A program made the translations under genes and the position numbers. The notes below the pieces were generated by a model. That model was not told the DNA's origin, ran no database searches, and was given only the letters and a program-made list of their open reading frames with translations. Positions 60,822-64,000 of a stretch of 64,000 nucleotides of DNA are shown one piece after another. Numbering within the stretch: the first letter of the stretch is position 1; the number at the start of each line of letters is the position of its first letter. The DNA comes from Sphingomonas sp. PP-CE-1A-559 (GTDB lineage Bacteria; Pseudomonadota; Alphaproteobacteria; Sphingomonadales; Sphingomonadaceae): the NCBI RefSeq assembly GCF_004340965.1, contig NZ_SLYA01000002.1, positions 558,001-622,000 on the forward strand. Reading direction: 5' to 3'.

Positions 60822-63800
60822 CGCGCTCGCCACGCTGCCCCGGCTCAGGGGGGCGCAGGCCGACGCGAGCAACCCGGCGTCGCACGTCTGGCTGTCCGCG
60901 TCGGCTGGCACGGGCAAGACGCAGGTCTTGGCGGCACGCGTGTTCCGACTGCTGTTGCGGGGTGTCGATCCCGGTGCGATCCTTTGCCTGACCTTCACCA
61001 AGGCAGGCGCGGCGGAGATGGCGCAGCGGATCAACGGGCGGCTCGCCGCGTGGGTGCGGATGCCCGCGCCGGCGTTGGCGGCGGACCTGATCGCGCTCGG
61101 CGAGAGCCCGGTCCAGGCGTTGCAGGACCGCGCGCGCACCCTGTTCGCCAAGGTGCTCGACGCGCCGGGCGGGGGCCTGCGCATCCAGACGATCCATGGC
61201 TTTTGCCAAGGCTTGCTGGCCGCGTTCCCGGTCGAGGCCGGGCTGACGCCAGGCTTCCGACCGCTGGAAGCGCGCGAGGAAGCCGGCCTGGCGCGCGAGG
61301 CGCTGGCGTCGATGCTGTCGGACGCCGAGCGCGAAGGCCGCGAACGTCCGGTCGAGATCGTCGGCCGCCTGTCGCTGCGAATGGGCGAGGGCGGGGCGGA
61401 GGCGTTCCTGCTCGCCTGCGCCCGTGCGCTGCCAGCGCTGGAGGCGTTGCCAGTCGGGATCCAGCCATGGCTCCGGCGCGAACTCGGCCTGCCCTCCGGA
61501 GACATCGACGAAGCGATCGCGGACTGGTGCGACGCGCTTGACCTCGACGCGATCACGCGCATTGCCGCGGCGAACCGCGCGTGGGGGACCGCCACCGGCC
61601 AGGCCGCGGCGGCGACCGTGCAGCGCTGGCTCGACCTCGACGACCGCGCGGCGACGTTGGACGAGCTTGCCAGCGTCGTGCTCACTGGCACGGGCACCCA
61701 GCGCAAAGCCTCGAAGAAACTGATCGATGCCGAGCCCGACTACGAAGTCCTCGCGCGCGATCTGGGCGAGGCGTGCACCGACGTGCTGTCGATGGTCCAG
61801 CGCGCGACCTATTGCGACCTGCTCGCCGACGGGCTGGAGGTCGGGCGCGATTATGCTCGCGGCTATGCACTGGCCAAGCGGCGCGCAGGCGCGGTCGATT
61901 TCGACGACCTGATCGCGACGACGGTGGCGCTGCTAGACCAGCCGGGGATCGGCGAATGGGTGCGCTACAAGCTCGACCAGGCGACCGAGCATCTGCTCAT
62001 CGACGAGGCGCAGGACACCAACGGCCACCAGTGGCGGATCGTCCGCGCGCTGGCGGACGAGTTCTTCGTCGGTCGCGGCATCTATGCGCCGTCGACGCGG
62101 ACGCTGTTCACGGTCGGCGATTACAAGCAGGCGATCTTCGGGTTCCAGGGCACCGATCCGCTCAATTTCCAGGCTGCCGAACAGTATTTCGGCGGTCGTG
62201 CGAGCGAGGCGGAAGGCGACGACGACTGGCCCGAGGAGGAGCGCGGGCTTCCCCTCGCGCGACTGTCGCTCCGCCACTCGTTCCGGTCGACGCGGACCGT
62301 GCTGGAGTTCGTCGATGCGGCGATCGAGGCGATCGGCGAGCCGGGGCTCGGGATTGCGGGCGAAGTCGAACAGCACGCCAGCGAGGTCGCCGGCCCCGGC
62401 ACCGTGACCTTGTGGCCGCCAGTCTCCGCTGGCGGTAGCGAGGACGACGAAGAGGGTTGGGTCGACGACGCGGTGCGTAAACTCGCGAGCGATATCGCGC
62501 GCGCGGTGAAGGGCTGGCTTGCGCCCGAGACAGGCCTGATGCTGGAGAGCAAGGGGCGGCGGTTGCGGCCCGAGGACGTCATGATCCTGGTCAAGCGCCG
62601 TGGCGATCTCGCCTCGCTGATCGTCGCGCGGCTCTATGCCGAGGGCGTGCCGGTGGCGGGCGTCGATCGCTTGCGGCTGAACGCGCCGTTCGCGGTGCAG
62701 GATCTGCTGGCCACGATCCGCTTCGTGCTGCAGCCCGAGGACGATCTGAGCGTCGCCGCGCTGTTGGTCTCGCCGCTGATCGGCTGGACGCAGGACGAAT
62801 TGATGGCCGCCGCCCCGCGCGAGGCCGGGCCGTTGTGGCGGCACCTGCAACGCACGCAACCCACGACACGGCTCGCCCCCTTGCTGGCGATGCTGGCGCG
62901 CGCCGACATCGCCACGCCGTACCAGTTCCTCGAGGAACTACTGTCGGGGCCGCTCGACGGTCGCCGCAAACTGATCCGCCGGCTGGGAACCGAGGCGCGC
63001 GATCCGATCGAGGAACTGCTCAACGCCGCGCTGACGTTCGAGAGTACGACGACGCCCTCGTTGCAGCGCTTCCTCGACTGGTTCGATCGCGGCGATGTCG
63101 AGATCGTCCGCGATCCGTCCGCGCCGCTGGACGCGGTACGGGTGATGACCGCGCACGGTGCGAAGGGGTTGCAGGCGCCGCTGGTGATCCTGGCGGATGC
63201 GACCGCGGATCCGTCGGCCGCGCCGCGCTCGATCCTGAAATGGGCGCCCGAGCCGGGGGCGGCGCCGATCCCGGTATTCCGGCCGCGGTCGAGCGAGCGT
63301 GGCGGGCCGCTGGATGCGGTCGTGTCGGCCGCCGAGCAGCGCGAACTGGAGGAGCATTGGCGGCTGTTCTACGTTGCCGCGACGCGCGCCGAAGAGCGGC
63401 TGGTGATCGCCGGTGCGCTCGGGCCCCGCGCAAAGGGCCTGCCGCCGGAGAACAGCTGGTACGCCGCGTCCGATCGCGCGTTGACGGCGCTCGATGTCCC
63501 GGTGGGCGAGGGCGCGCGGACGTTCGCCGGGGTCGAGCCTCAGCCTGCGGTGATCGCCAAGGCTTCGGCTTCGGTCGAGATCACGGCTAATGCGCAGCTA
63601 CCGGGATGGGCGCATGAACCCGCACCGCAAGAAGCGCGTCCGCCTCGTCCGCTGTCGCCGTCTGCGCTGGGTGACGACGCGGTATCCGATCCGCCGCCGA
63701 CACCAGCGATGCGCGTCGCGGCGGAGCGAGGTCGACTGATCCATGCGTTGTTCGAGCGTCTGCCGGCGGTTGCCGCCACCGACCGCGCGACGGCAGCCGA

Positions 63801-64000
63801 TCGCTGGCTGGCAAAAGCGGGCGGCGTCGACGATGTCGCAGCACGGTCCGAAATCGTGCAGAGCGTGGTCGCCGTGCTTGACGACCCGCGCTTTGCCGAG
63901 CTTTTCAGCGCGGATACGCTCGCCGAGGCACCGATCGCTGCGACGCTCGCGAACGGCATGGTCGTGTCGGGAACGGTCGATCGCCTGCTGATCGAGCCCG
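60805..64000 (+). CDS. addA: Double-strand break repair helicase AddA (3' end beyond window)
   Basis: AddA is the UvrD-type 3'-5' helicase and nuclease partner of AddB. The 1065 codons seen, open to the window end, include Walker A S-A-S-A-G-T-G-K-T near residue 35, L-T-F-T-K-A-G-A-A-E-M (motif Ia), I-Q-T-I-H-G-F-C, L-L-I-D-E-A-Q-D-T (Walker B), V-G-D-Y-K-Q-A-I-F-G-F-Q-G, M-T-A-H-G-A-K-G-L-Q-A-P (motif V) and Y-V-A-A-T-R-A-E-E-R (motif VI). The C-terminal nuclease domain starts (R-G-R-L-I-H-A-L-F-E-R-L-P) but is cut; about 80-100 residues are missing. The ATG at 60805 overlaps addB. Confidence 0.93.
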   Translation, partial: MAVSGDALATLPRLRGAQADASNPASHVWLSASAGTGKTQVLAARVFRLLLRGVDPGAILCLTFTKAGAAEMAQRINGRLAAWVRMPAPALAADLIALGESPVQALQDRARTLFAKVLDAPGGGLRIQTIHGFCQGLLAAFPVEAGLTPGFRPLEAREEAGLAREALASMLSDAEREGRERPVEIVGRLSLRMGEGGAEAFLLACARALPALEALPVGIQPWLRRELGLPSGDIDEAIADWCDALDLDAITRIAAANRAWGTATGQAAAATVQRWLDLDDRAATLDELASVVLTGTGTQRKASKKLIDAEPDYEVLARDLGEACTDVLSMVQRATYCDLLADGLEVGRDYARGYALAKRRAGAVDFDDLIATTVALLDQPGIGEWVRYKLDQATEHLLIDEAQDTNGHQWRIVRALADEFFVGRGIYAPSTRTLFTVGDYKQAIFGFQGTDPLNFQAAEQYFGGRASEAEGDDDWPEEERGLPLARLSLRHSFRSTRTVLEFVDAAIEAIGEPGLGIAGEVEQHASEVAGPGTVTLWPPVSAGGSEDDEEGWVDDAVRKLASDIARAVKGWLAPETGLMLESKGRRLRPEDVMILVKRRGDLASLIVARLYAEGVPVAGVDRLRLNAPFAVQDLLATIRFVLQPEDDLSVAALLVSPLIGWTQDELMAAAPREAGPLWRHLQRTQPTTRLAPLLAMLARADIATPYQFLEELLSGPLDGRRKLIRRLGTEARDPIEELLNAALTFESTTTPSLQRFLDWFDRGDVEIVRDPSAPLDAVRVMTAHGAKGLQAPLVILADATADPSAAPRSILKWAPEPGAAPIPVFRPRSSERGGPLDAVVSAAEQRELEEHWRLFYVAATRAEERLVIAGALGPRAKGLPPENSWYAASDRALTALDVPVGEGARTFAGVEPQPAVIAKASASVEITANAQLPGWAHEPAPQEARPPRPLSPSALGDDAVSDPPPTPAMRVAAERGRLIHALFERLPAVAATDRATAADRWLAKAGGVDDVAARSEIVQSVVAVLDDPRFAELFSADTLAEAPIAATLANGMVVSGTVDRLLIEP

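Overview
The window comes from a GC-rich alphaproteobacterium, most likely Sphingomonas or a close relative (Sphingomonadaceae). The evidence is the alphaproteobacterial LexA operator spacing (GTTC-N7-GTTC), a DivL-type kinase-like protein with Tyr at the phosphoacceptor site, the series lexA / moeA / moaC / trpCDG / trpE / ppiD, a TonB-dependent receptor, M2, S9 and S15 peptidase-family enzymes, and many paired palindromic intergenic repeats.

Layout. 1-4660 is the right end of an integrated mobile element. It carries small genes without recognisable function, a DUF2958 protein, and a large serine recombinase next to the junction. The element sits inside comEC: the C-terminal part of comEC (DNA-uptake channel) resumes at about 4671. 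5898-6576 is a gene-free stretch of inverted repeats. 6577-16953 is mostly minus-strand: ppiD-trpE, trpG-trpD-trpC-moaC (overlapping or touching), moeA and lexA, with two plus-strand genes between them (a TonB-like protein and a small secreted protein). 17094-24590 holds tpiA, a secreted repeat-type protein, an aminopeptidase/beta-lactamase-fold pair, a 48-residue membrane peptide, rimO and anmK. 24948-31703 holds a VWA protein, an alpha-amino-acid ester hydrolase-like enzyme, a CHAP amidase-like protein, a short two-repeat protein, a MoxR ATPase and an unknown protein. 31969-36394 holds a dipeptidyl peptidase IV, an MgtC-like membrane protein and asd. 36854-41542 is a very repetitive trimeric autotransporter adhesin. 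41685-49779 holds an alpha/beta hydrolase, an M2 peptidase, a Lys/Pro/Ala-rich membrane protein, AMP nucleosidase, a peroxiredoxin, YqgE and ahcY. 49964-53071 is a TonB-dependent receptor whose signal peptide is cut off by an in-frame amber codon. 53211-64000 is a tight plus-strand series: divL-like, tsaE, amgK, murU, addB, addA (cut by the window end).

How the genes work together. trpE/G/D/C cover the first steps from chorismate to indole-glycerol phosphate; moaC and moeA belong to molybdenum cofactor synthesis. amgK and murU make UDP-MurNAc in cell-wall recycling, and anmK, elsewhere in the window, feeds the same salvage route. addA/addB repair double-strand breaks, and lexA controls the SOS response. 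No tRNA, rRNA or CRISPR array was seen.

The points most worth a second look are the integration into comEC, the repeat-encoded tail of TrpG that overlaps the trpD start, the amber codon in the TonB receptor, the degenerate kinase motifs of DivL, the perfect 20-bp palindrome before ahcY, and the composite palindromic repeat families.
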